A stretch of DNA of 64,000 nucleotides from Begonia masoniana (GCA_022432975.1 CM039515.1:19285554-19349553), one strand, 5' to 3'; positions 1-10,384 are shown, numbered from the stretch's first letter. The notes: generated by a model not told the origin, from the sequence alone. Translations and numbers: made by a program.

Positions 1-106
1 TTTGGTTTCGTTTTCGGTTTAGGTTCCGCCCAGTGTTTAATTAAAGATATTAGGTTAAAAAAAAAATATGGTACGGAAAATACGGGTACAGTATTAGGGT
101 CGTGAC
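1..106 (+). repeat. End of the 5' LTR of Tekay-type element A (cut by the window edge)
   Basis: These bases nearly repeat 7,241-7,348, the end of the 3' LTR of the same element. The only differences I see are one substitution and a short A/AT-run difference. The copy ends in GGGTCGTGACA and is followed five bases later by a primer-binding site, which fixes it as a 5' LTR. The remaining 2.4 kb lies left of the window, so the left TSD cannot be read. Confidence 0.93.
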
Positions 107-111
107 AATTA

Positions 112-123
112 TGGTATCAGAGC
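112..123 (+). other. Primer-binding site of element A (initiator Met-tRNA type)
   Basis: TGGTATCAGAGC is the standard plant retrotransposon primer site complementary to the 3' end of initiator tRNA-Met. It lies just inside the LTR end. The 153 bases between it and the first gag ATG at 276 are an untranslated leader with no other feature I can support. Confidence 0.93.
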
Positions 124-275
124 CCCCGGGTTTTAAAATCGGTTCTGTAGACTGCTCGATTGCACAGCCACTACGCGGACATTCTTCATCAACTGTAAGT
201 ATGTTTATAGTTTTATTTGATTACTAGTTTCTTAGAATATTTTTTTTAACCTTTTATAGGAGTTTTATTATAACA

Positions 276-2213
276 ATGGTGCGTCCACGAAATGATCGAG
301 ATGACAGAAACGATACGATTGGTACACTTAAGGACTTTATTGCCCAGCAGTCTTAACATATGGAGAGACAGGCTCAACAGATGGAGAGGCAGTCTCAACA
401 GTTGGGTACTATGATAGACCGTGAGGGCGTTAGAGCTCGAGAGACAGCGATATCGGGCAACCGCGGGATGGAGAGATTTCAGAAGCTCCAGCCCCCTATC
501 TTTAACGGACAGTCTACGGATCCCTCTTCAGCTGAGGAGTGGGTTCGCACTATGGAGGACATGCTGGCGTATGCTAGCATAGAGGATGGAGAGAAGGTTG
601 CATTGGTGACCTACCACTTAGCTCTGGACGCCCGGTTTTGGTGGGATTCCATCAAGACGACCACCGATGTGACTATTATGGGCTTGGAGAGATTCAGGGA
701 GCTGTTCTACGACAAGTATTTCAGCCATACCGTGCGAGAGGCGAAGATGGTTGAGTTTATGAAGTTACGGCAGATTGGTTCGATTGCCGAGTACATGAGG
801 AAGTTTGAGGCATTGTCCCGATTCGCGCCACGTCAGGTCAGCGTTAACGAGGATAAGGTACGCCGATTCTTACAGGGACTTAGCCAGGAGTTCCGGATGG
901 GCCTTACGATATCTGGGGTACGACATGTATCCTATGACGAGATTGTGGCCAGGGCACTTGATATTGAGGCCGTTGAGCAGAGTTCTACCAGACCGAGGGA
1001 GCCATCTAAGGGCTTCTTCCGTGAGATTCGACCTCAGTCTCTGAACCGAGGTTGGCAGCCGAGAGCACAGCCCCAGCAGCAGCAGAGGGGTGTGAAGAGA
1101 CCTCTTGAGGGAGGTAATGACCGGGGTAAGGGTAAGCAAGTACAAGTTGCTTCTCAGATACCTGTTTATCCTAAATGTCAGAAGGAACACTCTGGCCAGT
1201 GCAGGATGGGCACGAATGTATGTAATTGGTGCGGTGAGCCAGGCCATTTTGCTAAAGACTGCCCGAAGCGTGGTAGAGATCAGCCGGGTAGTGATCAGAG
1301 GAGAGTTATGCCCAGGATCTTCGCTTTTATAGAGCCTGGTGATGTTGATAACGAGGATCAGCCTGCCGTGATAGCAGGTACTATATTGCTTACTGGCGTT
1401 CCTGTATTTTCTTTATTAGACACGGGGGCTACACATTCTTTTGTTTCCACCGCTTGTGTGTCGAGATTGAGGCTTGTGCCTGAGTTAGCAGAATGCGAGT
1501 ATAGCGTGATGCTACCTTCAGGAGAGCGTATGAGGTTAGGTCGTGTAGTCCAGGGCAGTATTATCTCGATTGGGGACCGTACTCTCTATGCTCGCCTCAT
1601 AGTTATGGGCATAGAGCAATATGACCTTATTTTGGGGATGGACTGGCTGTCACAGCATTTCGCCACCATCGACTGTCGATCCGGGATTGTCACCTTTCGA
1701 CCTCCGGGTAAAGCTGAGTTTTCTTATCAGGCGATGAGCAGATTGAGTAGCTCGCCTATCTCTTATTCCATGATGGTCAACGAGCAGTTTAAAGGTGCGT
1801 GCTCTATTTATTTGGTCTCTGTCTTTGATTGTCAGTTGCTCAGCGGATTGATGCCGAGCGACATTCCTATTGTCAGAGAGTTCTCTGATATTTTCCTTGA
1901 TGATCTTCCCGGATTACCACCGGACCGGGAGATTGAGTTCATTATTGATGTGTATCCTAACTCCGCACCGAGGTTTAAAAACCCATATCGATTGGCACCA
2001 GCCGAGTTGAGAGAGTTGAGGACTCAGCTGGATGAGCTGTTAGAGAAGGGGTTTATTCGACCCAGTGTTTCACCCTGGGGTGCGCCCGTTCTGTTTGTCA
2101 AGAAGAAAGATGGGACCCTCAGGATGTGCATTGATTATAGGGAGCTGAATAAGCTCACAGTGAATAATAAGTATCCACTGCTTCGTATTGACGACTTATT
2201 TGATCAGCTATAG
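276..2213 (+). pseudogene. Element A gag, protease and N-terminal reverse transcriptase, interrupted by stops
   Basis: This is the first part of a Ty3-gypsy gag-pol polyprotein. The natural start is ATG 276, because the related gag of element E begins with a matching start; a TAA at 354-356 (a CAA codon in E) then cuts it, and an open frame resumes at ATG 360. Counting from 360, the Gag core spans about residues 45-190, a CCHC zinc knuckle ([14 protein letters not shown]) is at 288-301, and the protease active site DTGATHSF starts at 354. The reverse transcriptase begins near residue 530 and is cut by TAG 2211-2213, where E has CAG one codon before its own frameshift. Gag coats the RNA in cytoplasmic particles and the protease processes the polyprotein. 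Strong sequence match to plant Tekay chromoviruses; non-functional as it stands. Confidence 0.93.
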
Positions 2214-3190
2214 GGTGCCCGAGTATTTTCCAGGATTGATCTACGCTCGGGTTACAATCAGCTGAAGGTCCGGATGGATGATATACCGAAGACGGCATTC
2301 CGAACGAGGTATGGGCATTATGAGTTCCTTGTCATGTCATTTGGACTTACTAATGCCCCTGCAGCGTTTATGGACTTGATGAACCGTGTCTTCAAGGAGT
2401 ATCTGGACAAGTTCGTGGTGGTTTTCATCGACGACATATTGATCTACTCTAAGACGAAGGAAGAACACGAGGAGCATCTGAGGATTGTTCTGAGGACCCT
2501 ATGTCAGCACCAGCTGTATCCAAAGTTTTCGAAGTGCGAGTTCTGGCTTGACAGAGTGAGCTTCCTTGGCCATATTATATCATAGGACGGAGTTTCTGTG
2601 GATCCGAGCAAGATTCAGGTGGTCAGAGATTGGCCACAGCCGAAGAACGTACGTGAGGTGCGTGGATTTCTCGGGTTGGCCGGTTATTATCGGAAGTTTA
2701 TAGAGGGATTCTCAAAGATCGCACTTCCTCTCTCTCGATTGACTCGGAAGAACGAGAGATTTATTTGGTCATCTGCTTGTGATGATAGTTTTATGGAGCT
2801 AAAGCAGAGGTTGACCACCGCTCCAGTACTGGCGCTACCTGTCGAAGGTGTCAGATTCAGTATTTATTGCGATGCATCGGGAGTGGGACTCGGTTGTGTA
2901 TTGATGCAGGAGGGGAGAGTTATTTCTTATGCTTCTCGGCAATTGAAGCCGTATGAGCAGAATTACCCTACGCATGACCTTGAGTTAGCAGCTGTGGTCT
3001 TCGCACTGAAGATATGGAGGCATTATTTATATGGGCAGCAGTGCGAGGTATTTTCTGACCACAAGAGCCTGAAGTACTTATTTACGCAGAAGGAGCTGAA
3101 CATGTGACAGAGACGATGGCTTGAGTTCGTCAAAGATTATGATTTTGACATCAAATACCATCCCGGGAAGGCGAACAAGGTTGCTGATGC
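2214..3190 (+). pseudogene. Element A reverse transcriptase (palm to connection) and RNase H, broken
   Basis: The frame continues from the upstream part after TAG 2211-2213. The RT catalytic motif reads FIDD at 2424-2435, the usual form in chromoviruses, with both aspartates present. RNase H starts near 2860 with catalytic Asp at 2871 (YCDASG) and a second in SDHKSL at 3057. Breaks: TAG at 2583-2585 just after the LGHIIS motif, TGA at 3105-3107 where E and H read Arg, and a one-base loss in a T run near 3189 at the RNase H/integrase boundary. The stops are mostly explained by C-to-T or G-to-A transitions relative to E or H. Confidence 0.92.
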
Positions 3191-4756
3191 TTGAGTAGAG
3201 TGCCTTCTGCGAGACAGCCTTCACTTGCAGCGATGTCAGTTACGCTGCGGTCTGAGATTGAGAGATTTGATGTGGAGATAGTGGCAGAGTTGTCCAGTAT
3301 GCTCGCCAACATTTCTCTCAGGCCGGCTATTCTTGATCGTATACGTGAGGCTCAGCAGAGCGATTCGGAGTGTGAGGAGCTTCGATCGAGCATGACATTG
3401 GGAGACTCATCGGATTTTTATTTATCAGAGGACGGTATTCTGAAGTTCAGGCATAGGTGGTACGTGCCTAGCGACGAGGATCTGAAGAAGGAGATATTGG
3501 CCGAGGCACATTCTTCGGCATATTCTGTACACCCGGAAAGTACCAAGATGTACCGGAATTTGAAGTGACATTATTGGTGGCCGAACATGAAGAGGGAGGT
3601 TGCCAAGTACGTTGAGACTTATTTAATATGTCAACAGGTGAAGGCAGAGCACCAGAGACCGGCCGGAACGTTATTACCACTGCTGATTCCGGAGTGGAAG
3701 TGAGAGCAGATCTCTATGGACTTTATTGTGGGGCTCCCGAGGACGACGAAGGGCCATGATGGCATATGGGTGATCGTGGACCGATTGACAAAGTCGGCCC
3801 ACTTCTTATATGTGAGGATGGCATCGTCTATGGATCAGCTCGCCGAGCTTTATGTGCAGGAGATTGTCAGACTGCATGGCGTGCCAGTTTCTATTGTCTC
3901 AGACAGAGATCCGAGATTTACCTCGAAGTTCTGGAAGAGTCTGCACAAAGCTATGGGGACTCAGCTTAATTTCAGCACCGCGTTTCATCCACAGACTGAC
4001 GGACAGACAGAGAGGACGAATCAGATTCTGGAGAATATGCTCAGAGCATGTGTGCTGGAGTTTCAGGGATCGTGGAGCAGGTATTTGCCACTGATCGAGT
4101 TCTCTTATAATAACAGCTTCCAAACTACTATTGGCATGGCTCCATATGAGGTGCTGTATGGTCGAAAGTGTAGATCTCCGTTGTATTGGGACGAGGTTGG
4201 CGAGGCTAGCATCATTGGTCCTGAGATTCTACAGCAGACGGCAGAGAAGATTGCCATCATTCGACAGCGTATAGAGGTAGCACAGAGCAGGCAGAAGAGC
4301 TATGCTGACACCAGACAGAGAGAGCTGGAGTTCGAGGAAGGCGATGAGGTCTATTTGAAAGTTTCTTCGTTCAAAGGCGTAGCGAGATTTGGAAGGAGGG
4401 GTAAGTTGAATCCTCGTTATGTGGGGCCCTTTCCTATTCTGAAGAGGATCGGGAAGTTGGCGTATAGACTGCAGCTTCTAGCTTCTATGGAGGGTATCCA
4501 CGACGTGTTTCATGTATCTGTGCTTCGGAAGTGCTTGCGCGACCCGTCGCATATCGTGGAGGCTACAGAGATCGAGGTACAGCCTACCTTGAGCTATGAG
4601 GTGAGGCCGGTATGTATTTTGGAGACTTCCATCAAGATTTTGCGCAACAAAGAAATTCCGCTAGTTAAAGTTCTATGGCGGAATCACAAGGTGGAAGAAG
4701 CGACGTAGGAACGACAGCAGGATATGATGACTAGATATCCTGATTTGTTTGTATGA
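3191..4756 (+). pseudogene. Element A integrase and chromodomain, broken
   Basis: Integrase inserts the cDNA copy into the chromosome, and the C-terminal chromodomain of this lineage is thought to guide it to heterochromatin. The zinc domain has His at 3509 and 3530, but the first Cys of the expected CxxC pair is Tyr (TAT 3620-3622; E and H have Cys). The catalytic triad is present: Asp 3719 (MDFIVGLP), Asp 3902 (SDRDPRF), Glu 4010 (GQTERT). The chromodomain spans about 4600-4710 (LRNKEIPLVKVLW core). Stops lie at TGA 3566-3568, TGA 3701-3703 (Trp in H and E) and TAG 4706-4708 (Trp in H and E). The natural stop is TGA 4754-4756, 40 bases before the 3' LTR. Confidence 0.92.
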
Positions 4757-4781
4757 TTTAATTTTGTGGACAAAATTCTGA

Positions 4782-4796
4782 ATAAGGAGGGTGGAA
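4782..4796 (+). other. Polypurine tract of element A
   Basis: ATAAGGAGGGTGGAA directly precedes the TGTAATACCC start of the 3' LTR. It would prime plus-strand DNA synthesis. The same tract, reversed, sits beside the left LTR of element E (39,512 onward). Confidence 0.9.
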
Positions 4797-5736
4797 TGTA
4801 ATACCCGGTTGTACAGACTTGTATATTATATTATCGGATGACATTTTTATATTTATGTCAAATCAGGTCCGTTTTACGAAAAAGAAAGCGTCACTACGAT
4901 CCTAACGATTAATAGGAATTTTAAGGAAATTATGGGAATTTTCAGAGATTAAACACTATATTCCGAGCAATTAAGCTTTTCATAATATGAAGGATGTTTT
5001 AGTAAAAATAGTAAACGAAGTCCAAATTGCGAACACACAGTTTTAGTAAATCCCAAATAATAAGTTGGACTTGTTGGTGAAATTAGGAGGTTTGGTGAAC
5101 CCGACTAGTTGGACGATTAACGAACCGAATGACGAAACAAAATAGAATTAAGTGCTAAGGGCAAAACGGTAATTTGCAAAGTAAATTTTTATTAAAAACC
5201 TTAAACTCTTTCTTCCTTCTTCATTTTCACACCAGAGAACATTTCTTCTTTTCTTTCTCGCGATCTCCTCTCTGCCTGCGACAAACCCTTCGACGCCGAC
5301 CTCCGTTTTCTTTCCCGATCGTCTCGTTTTCTTCACGCTTCCTCCTCCAATCGACGTTCTAGGTATGAACCTACAATCTTAGAGCTTCTATTTCGATATT
5401 TACGGCATTCTAGGCAATTAGGGTTTCGAGAATCTTTCGTTAAAAATGCGAATTAGGGTTCGTAATTAATAGGTTAGCCGTGATTAAGTATGTATTGCAC
5501 GTATCTGACGTTATTGGACGAAGTTAAAACAAATTTGAGAATGTTAAAAATTAAGGATTTTCGAGAGTTTAGGAATAACTCATAAATTGGAATTTACGGT
5601 GCTGAGCGCGAATTGCTTGAATAATAGCCCAATGAATTGGATTAGAACTTTAGGAAGTTCCTTAGTTAAGGTTTTGTAAATTTGGACGATCGATAGCTTA
5701 AACTCGTTTTAACGTCGATATTGTGTTTTGCTTCAG

Positions 5737-5781
5737 ACAAACAACGCTCGTGGACGGAGCTTGAGCTGCTTTGGACACGAG
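5737..5781 (+). other. Candidate 45-nt internal exon in the LTR leader of element A
   Basis: It is preceded by TTGCTTCAG (acceptor-like) and followed by GGTAAGTTC (donor-like). An upstream donor-like TCTAG|GTATGAAC is at 5,363. Equivalent segments occur in B (9,272-9,316), T (24,346-24,390, minus) and E (38,533-38,577, minus), all exactly 45 nt. Read in one phase, A and B give related peptides (ELLWTRGD and DLLRTSGE at the junction). Splicing is inferred from motifs and conservation only. Confidence 0.5.
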
Positions 5782-6047
5782 GTAAGTTCTCGTGATTCTT
5801 CTCTGGCCGATTGGCCTACACCGTACGTCGAATGTCGTCTCGAGGAGTTTTGGAGATGCGTTTATTTAATGTTTACTTGGTTTGGGTAGCTAGGTTTTAG
5901 GAGTTTATAGTTTACGCTTTACAGTCTTGATGGTACATATTATTGCTTGTTTACTGTAAGATATTGAACTGTTCACGCATCACTGTTTTTAAAGAAAAGC
6001 ATGAAAAACGAATTTCCGCACAGAGTTTTAAAGATAACGTAAAGCAT

Positions 6048-6175
6048 TGCATTGGCCGAAAGGCGTATTGAGCATAGCATTGGCCGAAAGGCTTATTGGT
6101 CGAAAGGCGTATTGAGCATAGCATTGGCCGAAAGGCATATTGGCCGAAAGGCGTATTGGCCGAAAGGCTTATTGG
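6048..6175 (+). repeat. Short tandem repeat in the A LTR (ATTGGCCGAAAGGCGT units)
   Basis: About six imperfect copies of a GGCCGAAAGG-centred unit (roughly 18-28 bp) lie inside the second putative LTR intron. The unit holds a GCCNNNAGGC-like inverted repeat. The corresponding position in the B LTR holds a different array, so this part of the LTR turns over quickly. Confidence 0.8.
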
Positions 6176-6424
6176 TCACTTGAGGTGGGGCTCAGGCATG
6201 GCTGTACGTGTTGTAAGCGTGCACCCCCCGCCTCTAGCTGGAAAGAGTAGTCCGCCCACTGGATGAGCTCTCTCCGGTTAGTGGGATAGGATCTCGGTGA
6301 CACCTATTGAGCATTGCATAGTAAGATAAAATAAAGCATGATTTATCGAACTCATACGCACAGCATGCATTGCATTTACGTAGAGCTTACTGGGATTTTA
6401 TCTCATAGGTGTTGTATGGTGTAG

Positions 6425-6480
6425 GTGACATAGACTTCGAGGTACCAGGTGAGGACGATGTCCCTCCACCTGAGGCATGA
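6425..6480 (+). other. Candidate 3' coding tail after a conserved acceptor in the A LTR
   Basis: Following ATGGTGTAG|GTGAC, one frame reads a short acidic peptide (GDIDFEVPGEDDVPPPEA) ending in TGA 6478-6480. The first G codon takes its first base from the upstream exon. The other LTR families have acidic peptides of 14-17 residues ending in a stop in the same phase. No in-frame ATG is visible upstream in A or B, so translation is unproven. Confidence 0.4.
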
Positions 6481-6819
6481 GTCAGTTGACGGAGGATGGC
6501 TGCGGAGGTGTGCTGGCGCAGTCGAGGCTCACCTGACCCATGGGGATAGTATGTATAGATTTTGGGATGTTTGGTTCTGGTAGTTGATAGGTTTACATTT
6601 GAATGTTTTGGGTAAATTGTTTATAAAACAGTATTTAAACGTTATAGAAATGTTTTGGAAATGTTGTAGGTTGGATACGGATAAGCTCGATTTTTAGAGC
6701 TATCCATGCAGTTGGATTTCGCAAAGTCCGCTGTGGGTTGATTGAGTTTAAAATACGTTATAAACTGATACTTTGTTAGGAGTAGGTTGAATTGTGTTAG
6801 GTTGAATTGTGTTGGTTGC

Positions 6820-7100
6820 TCTCTGGAATCCAGAGAGCACTTGTGAAAATAAAGGAAACAGAGAAGAAGAGAAAACAGAAGAGAAAACAGAAGAGAAAAC
6901 AGAAGGGATCGCGTGGTGATCGCTGCATAGAGTGCAGCGATCGATCTCTGCAGTAATGCAGAGATCGATCGCTGGCTTGCTAGCTGCAGCGATCGATCTC
7001 TGCACAGCGATCGATCTCTGCATTGCTGCAGAGATCGATAGCTGCAGCATGCAGTGCATGCAGCGATCAGTCGCTGCATGCTGCAGCGACTGTGCGCGGC
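6820..7100 (+). repeat. Hairpin cassette with GATCGATC palindromes, A LTR
   Basis: It opens with GCTCTCTGG-AAT-CCAGAGAGC (9-bp arms). The best stem-loop is 6,936-6,973: 17-bp perfect arms around a GTAA loop. A second near-perfect one follows at about 6,998-7,044, then GC-rich TGCATGCAGCG palindromes to 7,092. The same module lies at a similar distance from the LTR end in B, T and E. It lies near the expected R/U5 part of the LTR, so it could be in the genomic RNA; that placement is inferred. Confidence 0.75.
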
Positions 7101-7348
7101 CTCCTTTCCTCGGGCAGAATGTCAATTCTGCCCTCCCCTTTTATTTTAATCGAAATTAGTTTTAAATAATGGTTTTATTTAATTTGTTTTAAGTTGTTTT
7201 AAATGGTTTTAAACTTAGATTTTAATTCCGATTTCGATTTTGGTTTCGATTTCGGTTTAGGTTCCGCCCAGTGTTTAATTAAAGATATTAGGTTAAAAAA
7301 ATATATATATGGTACGGAAAATACGGGTACAGTATTAGGGTCGTGACA

Positions 7349-7396
7349 GACTTGGTTCTCGGATCCTGATTGGGATCTGGGTTTCGTGCTGTCACA
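7349..7396 (+). repeat. Last 48 bp of an F-family LTR (plus orientation)
   Basis: This stub ends in GTGCTGTCACA and closely matches the end of the F solo LTR at 59,097-59,144 (GGTTCTCGGATCC followed by CTGTCACA). It shows that element A inserted about 48 bp from the end of an F LTR; the rest of that LTR must lie left of the window. No primer site follows, so it is a 3' LTR or a solo LTR. Confidence 0.8.
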
Positions 7397-8306
7397 ACAC
7401 GACAAACGATTTGTGAGATTTGCGAATTATATAATAGGAAGAACGGGGATGTGCAATAAGCTCGTTTAAGCAAACTTAGAGTGAGATTAAAAAAAAAAAA
7501 GTTCCAAAAGACTGGTATTTATTTGATCGAGACCGGTGGACACCTGGGTGATTTAAGGTTAGAATAGATAGTTGGAACGAATCTATGGCGAAACATAGGG
7601 ATTTGATTGTACTTGGAGTTAATAAGGATTCGAGTTAGACAAATGAGCGTAATGTAGATAGTAAGGGAACTTTAGTTAAGAACATAGTGATAGAATTCAT
7701 TGAAGTAACCTAGAATGAAATCAGATGTTTATAGGATCTTAATTACAAAGGAACTAGAACCCTAAGCGAGAAGTAACTTTATTCCCGGTTGAACTCGTCG
7801 AGGCCTTGGAGTAATCTCGATGAGATGGTTGGTGAAATTTAAGGATTTGAGTCTTAGTTAAGAATTTTTATTAAGACCCGCAAAGTGCCCAAGGAAGTGT
7901 ACAATTTGGATACTGTTGACGAAGAAGTTCTATGGGAACATTACTAAGGAAATGTGGACTCGGGTCGTTTGGTGTCGGGTACACCGTTAGAGGTCGTTTG
8001 AATTGGGGACTTAGGAAATTGGGTAAAATTCGATGCATAGGCAAGAATAGGGATAGTTAAAGCGGACACAGTAGATGTGGTCAAGAGGCTGATGCTGCGT
8101 CATTTAGCTGTAGTAGTATGGAATGGAACCATGGATGTGGATCTCAAGTAAAGATAGGATCAAGGTTCTTAACGAGAAATTTGAGATTTTGGAGAAATGG
8201 AGGGATAATACGCGAAAAAGACCAAACAAGGCCGCAAGACAATGATATCAAGAACTATAAGCTATAACAATTTTTGAGGACAAAATTTTAAATAAGGTGG
8301 ATAGAA
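7397..8306 (+). other. Non-coding 3' internal tail of retroelement B
   Basis: This 0.9-kb stretch is purine-rich on the plus strand and full of stops. It shows no pol motif. It ends with TTTGAGGACAAAATTTTAAATAAGGTGGATAGAA, here read as two joined motifs: a post-pol motif and a polypurine tract, directly before an LTR. It is therefore the 3' internal end of a Ty3-gypsy element whose pol is absent from the window. The absence of any decayed chromodomain suggests a non-coding internal region. Confidence 0.65.
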
Positions 8307-9271
8307 TGTAACACCCAGCTTTTCTGGATATTATGATTTTAATATATAATGGTATTTTTGTAAATATATCAAATCAAGTCCGTTTTACGAAAAGAAAGCG
8401 TTATTAGAATCCTAACAATTAATTGGAATTTTAAGAAATTTATGAGAATTTTGGAGTAATAACGCTTAATTCCGAGTAATTACGTATCTCGTAATATAAA
8501 AGACGTTTTAGTAAAAATAGTAAATGAGGTCCAATTTGCAAACAGACAGTTTTATTAAATCTCAGATAATAAGTCTGAGTCAATGGTGAAATAAGAAAAT
8601 TTGGAGAAACCGAATCACTAGCCAATTAATGAAACGAAGGACGAAACAAATAGAAAATCAAAGGAAGGGGAAAAATGGTAATTTGCAAAGTTAATTTTAA
8701 TTAAAATCACTCATCTCTCTTCTCTCCCTCATTTGTTCTCTCTTCTCTCCCTCACTTGTTCTCTGCTCCGCGAAAACCAGAGAGGGTTTTTGGCGATCCT
8801 CACGCACGCTGCCGACGATTCTCCTTCAACTAACGCCGACGCCGACTCCTCCTCTGATCAACGCCGTTTCTTTACGTTTCCTTCCCCAATCAACGCTCTA
8901 GGTAAGATTCCGTAGTTTTGGTACGTTAGATTTCAATTTCTAGGATTTATGGCGATTAGGGTTTCGTTTAGGATTTCATTAAAAATGTTGATTAGGGTTC
9001 GTAATAGATAGATTTACTGTAATTATAGATATAAAGGACGTATTGAGCGTTATTGAACGAAGTTAATAGATTCGTTTAGAAATATGAGAATTCGTGAATT
9101 TTAGGGTTTTTGGAGAAACTCTTTAATGCGATGTTAAGCGTGGAATGCTCGATATAATGCCTCAACGAATTGAATTAGAATTTTAGGAGATTTCTTTAGT
9201 TAAGGTTTTGTTAGTTTGGACGTTTAACGGATTTAGCTCGTATTAACGACAACTATTGTGAATTGGCTTAG

Positions 9272-9316
9272 GTGAACAAGGCTCACGGACGGCGCTCGAT
9301 TTGCTAAGGACATCAG
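9272..9316 (+). other. Candidate 45-nt internal LTR exon, retroelement B
   Basis: It is flanked by GGCTTAG|GTGAAC and ATCAG|GTAAGTTC. Its length and phase match the A copy. Joined by inference to 9,872-9,927 (GEPETGEVDVPLLDDHTG then TGA), the frame is open. Upstream, the frame stays open from at least 8,733 through the donor CTCTAG|GTAAG at 8,902, but I see no ATG in it. Confidence 0.45.
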
Positions 9317-9579
9317 GTAAGTTCTCGTGACTTGCTGTGGCCGATATGCCTACACCATATGTCGTGTTTCGTTGTCGAGGATATTTGGAGTTACGTGTGT
9401 TTATTCGCTTTGGTTGGGTAGTTTAGGGTTAGGCCTTTTATAGGTTATGCTTGTATTGTTTGATGGTATGCACTTTGTATGTTTATGTTACGCTCGTATT
9501 GTCATGCATCATTCTTTTATAAACGTCATGAAAACGAATTTATGCATGGAATTCATGAAAGAAAAGGAAATGTGATGAC

Positions 9580-9790
9580 ATGAAATGAGACGACTAAAAT
9601 GAGATGACTATGACGACTAAAATGAGACGACTATGACGACTTACATAAGACGACTTACATGAGACGACTATATGATAAATGAATGCATGATATGATAAAT
9701 GAATGTATGATATGATAAATGAAATAAATGTACGATATGATAAATGAATGCACGATATGATAAATGAAATGAATGCACGGGAACTTATGA
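9580..9790 (+). repeat. AT-rich tandem arrays in the B LTR
   Basis: Two arrays adjoin: imperfect ATGAGACGACTA(TGACGACTT) units of about 10-20 bp (9,585-9,670), then ATGATAAATGAATGCATGAT-like units of about 22 bp (9,670-9,780). They occupy the same position as the GGCCGAAAGG array in the A LTR. No coding sense. Confidence 0.75.
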
Positions 9791-10384
9791 AAATTGCATA
9801 TACATGTTCATGCATTGTCATTTACGTAGAATTTACTGAGATTTATTCTCATAGGCGTCCTTATGGTGTAGGTGAACCCGAAACAGGTGAGGTAGACGTT
9901 CCTCTGTTAGATGATCACACTGGTTGATGAAGGATGCCCGTGGGAGTGCGCTGGCGTAGTGGGTGCAATTTTGACCCGTGGGGATGTAAGGTAATGTTTT
10001 GTGGGTTGGATAGATAGAAACGTAGAAAGATTGTAAAGATAGAACATTTTAGGAAGTTTGGTTCTAACTAGTTGAAAGATAAATGTTTTAATGTTTTTAA
10101 CGTTTGGAAACTTATTTTATAAACATTTTGATGATTTTGAAGTTTTAATGGAACTGTTGGGTCTTGAACTTTGTAAGGATTTTGTATAGTTTTGAACGTA
10201 TCTACGTAGTTGTTTTCACGAATTTTTTTACGCTTTTAAGTACGTTCTAGGATAGGCTATGGGTCATTGTTCGGTGATTGATAAAATGAAAAAATGAGTT
10301 AAGATATGTTGAAGTGTTAGAGTGTATGTGTAGGAGATTGAATTGTGCAGGGAATGGAAAATGTACGGAGGAAATGTGATGTTT

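Larger units (their letters stand above)
4797..7348 (+). repeat. 3' LTR of Tekay-type element A
   Basis: The LTR runs from TGTAATACCCGG to GGGTCGTGACA, 2,552 bp. It is close kin of the E LTRs (same first 12 bases, same PPT and leader motifs) and more distant kin of the B and T LTRs. Inside it I see a pyrimidine-rich leader (about 5,200-5,362), an apparent two-intron layout (5,363-6,424), a short tandem array (about 6,048-6,175), and a hairpin cassette (6,820-7,100). After it comes the end of an F-family LTR, so A inserted into an F LTR. Confidence 0.93.
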
